A stretch of 64,000 nucleotides of DNA, taken from positions 112,024 to 176,023 of the forward strand of contig JAHDKI010000002.1 in the NCBI GenBank assembly GCA_018436925.1, written 5' to 3'. How positions within the stretch are numbered: the first letter of the stretch is position 1; every line of letters starts with the position of its first letter. The translations under genes and the position numbers were made by a program. This DNA is from Syntrophaceae bacterium (GTDB taxonomy: Bacteria > Desulfobacterota > Syntrophia > Syntrophales > Smithellaceae). The notes beneath the pieces were generated by a model. It did not search any database, had not been told where the DNA came from, and worked only from the letters and a program-made list of their open reading frames with translations. Shown here in pieces: positions 63,670 through 64,000 of the stretch.

Positions 63670-63676
63670 GCCCAAC
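63670..63676 (-). other. attC-like recombination core at the cassette edge, next to an IS end
   Basis: GTTGGGC (minus strand) fits the core consensus GTTRRRY exactly. It lies 20 bases before the cassette gene at 63650 and is the exact complement of GCCCAAC at 63240-63246. To its right the sequence changes at once to what looks like IS end DNA (TTTTTCTACAGGCTC), so the left part of this attC or attI site appears to be replaced. Confidence 0.5.
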
Positions 63677-63861
63677 GAGCCTGTAGAAAAACTCATTTTT
63701 ACAAAGTATGTGTTTCCGGGTGGCCCGGTTTTTTTCTTGATGTAAATATTGGTGCCTGGCTTGTAGATTTTGACTAAATCATTTCCGGTTTTTGTTCAAC
63801 AGGTCTTTTTAGATGGTTTTAGCCTCCGATTTCCCCGGTGTTTAGCCTGTTGTTTGTCCTG

Positions 63862-64000
63862 TCATGCGTATCCCGGCCCATACCGGTGAATCTTCGTTAT
63901 ATTGTGCACAATGCAGAAAAGATTCCACTGCGTGTTCACCTTCTTCTTGCCTCGCAAGGTGAAGCGATCCAGTTTCATGGCCGAGGTGATATGCGAAAAC
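63862..64000 (-). CDS. IS1182-type transposase, C-terminal fragment
   Basis: The last 45 residues of a transposase, open to the right edge: SAMKLDRFTLRGKKKVNTQW followed by FCIVHNITKIHRYG, the typical end of IS1182-family (DDE) transposases. The stop is a TGA at 63864-63862. The 185 bases from the stop to 63677 hold no gene and should be the IS end. The rest of the transposase lies outside the window, so intactness is unknown. Confidence 0.72.
   Translation of the reverse strand, partial: FSHITSAMKLDRFTLRGKKKVNTQWNLFCIVHNITKIHRYGPGYA

Larger units (their letters stand above)
57060..63676 (-). mobile_element. Putative gene-cassette array (integron without a visible integrase)
   Basis: Nine to ten short, unrelated genes, all on the minus strand, are separated by attC-like palindromes. 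For the genes at 63261, 62542-63119, 61981, 61132 and 60438, the core sequence at the 5' edge is the exact or near reverse complement of the core at the 3' edge, as integrated cassettes require. Gene content (toxin-antitoxin, GNAT, thioesterase, SRPBCC, orphan proteins) is typical of sedentary integron cassettes. No intI gene is visible; an IS end borders the right side. Left limit is uncertain. Confidence 0.6.

Overview
The window looks like a chromosomal segment of a Gram-negative, probably deltaproteobacterial (Desulfobacterota, Syntrophales-like) bacterium. The lineage is an inference. It rests on the operon rfaE1-DUF4416-yicC-gmk-rpoZ, the block dusB-zapB-like-zapA-6S RNA-rny-ymdB-tyrS, the rplU-rpmA-obgE-proB block, outer-membrane lytic transglycosylases (MltA, MltB type), heptose kinase for LPS, and archaeal-style purine enzymes. 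Most of the window is GC-rich and densely coding, often with 4-base stop/start overlaps. No rRNA, tRNA, CRISPR or prophage was seen.

Layout. 0-3.2 kb: leftward operon for LPS heptose, RNA decay and nucleotide supply (rfaE1 to rpoZ). 3.5-9.7 kb: a PIF1-like helicase with a WYL-like tail, a DUF368 lipid-carrier transporter, small orphan proteins, a radical SAM protein and two heptamer repeat tracts. 9.7-18.8 kb: leftward tyrS, ymdB, rny, 6S RNA, zapA, a coiled-coil ZapB-like gene, dusB, a stand-alone GlmU-type nucleotidyltransferase, and two tandem CorC/CNNM proteins. 18.9-30.2 kb: purine genes (purD, AICAR transformylase, purO, purE), aspartate kinase, a cation diffusion facilitator, and a small glycan cluster (PIG-L deacetylase, sugar transferase, acetyltransferase). 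30.4-42.8 kb: mltA, an ExeA-like ATPase, radical SAM proteins, hpt, purU, and the fused TIGR03960-type radical SAM/DUF2344 protein. 42.8-53.6 kb: two overlapping chemoreceptor genes, rplU-rpmA, obgE-proB, lemA plus an M48 protease, and motAB.

The right-hand 54-64 kb differs. It carries short, unrelated accessory genes, all on the minus strand, many of them AT-richer than the rest: acetyltransferases, a thioesterase, a nitroreductase, an isochorismatase-type hydrolase, a Tat-exported flavodoxin, an SRPBCC protein, a VapBC toxin-antitoxin pair and orphan lipoproteins. Between several of them lie imperfect palindromes of about 54-58 bases (one about 123) that look like integron attC sites. For consecutive genes the core at the 5' edge is the exact or near-exact reverse complement of the core at the 3' edge, as expected of integrated gene cassettes. 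No integrase gene is in the window. An IS1182-type transposase end lies at the right border, beside the first cassette core. I read 57.0-63.7 kb as a cassette array (sedentary integron, or a CALIN-type cluster of attC sites without an integrase). This is the most notable feature of the window.
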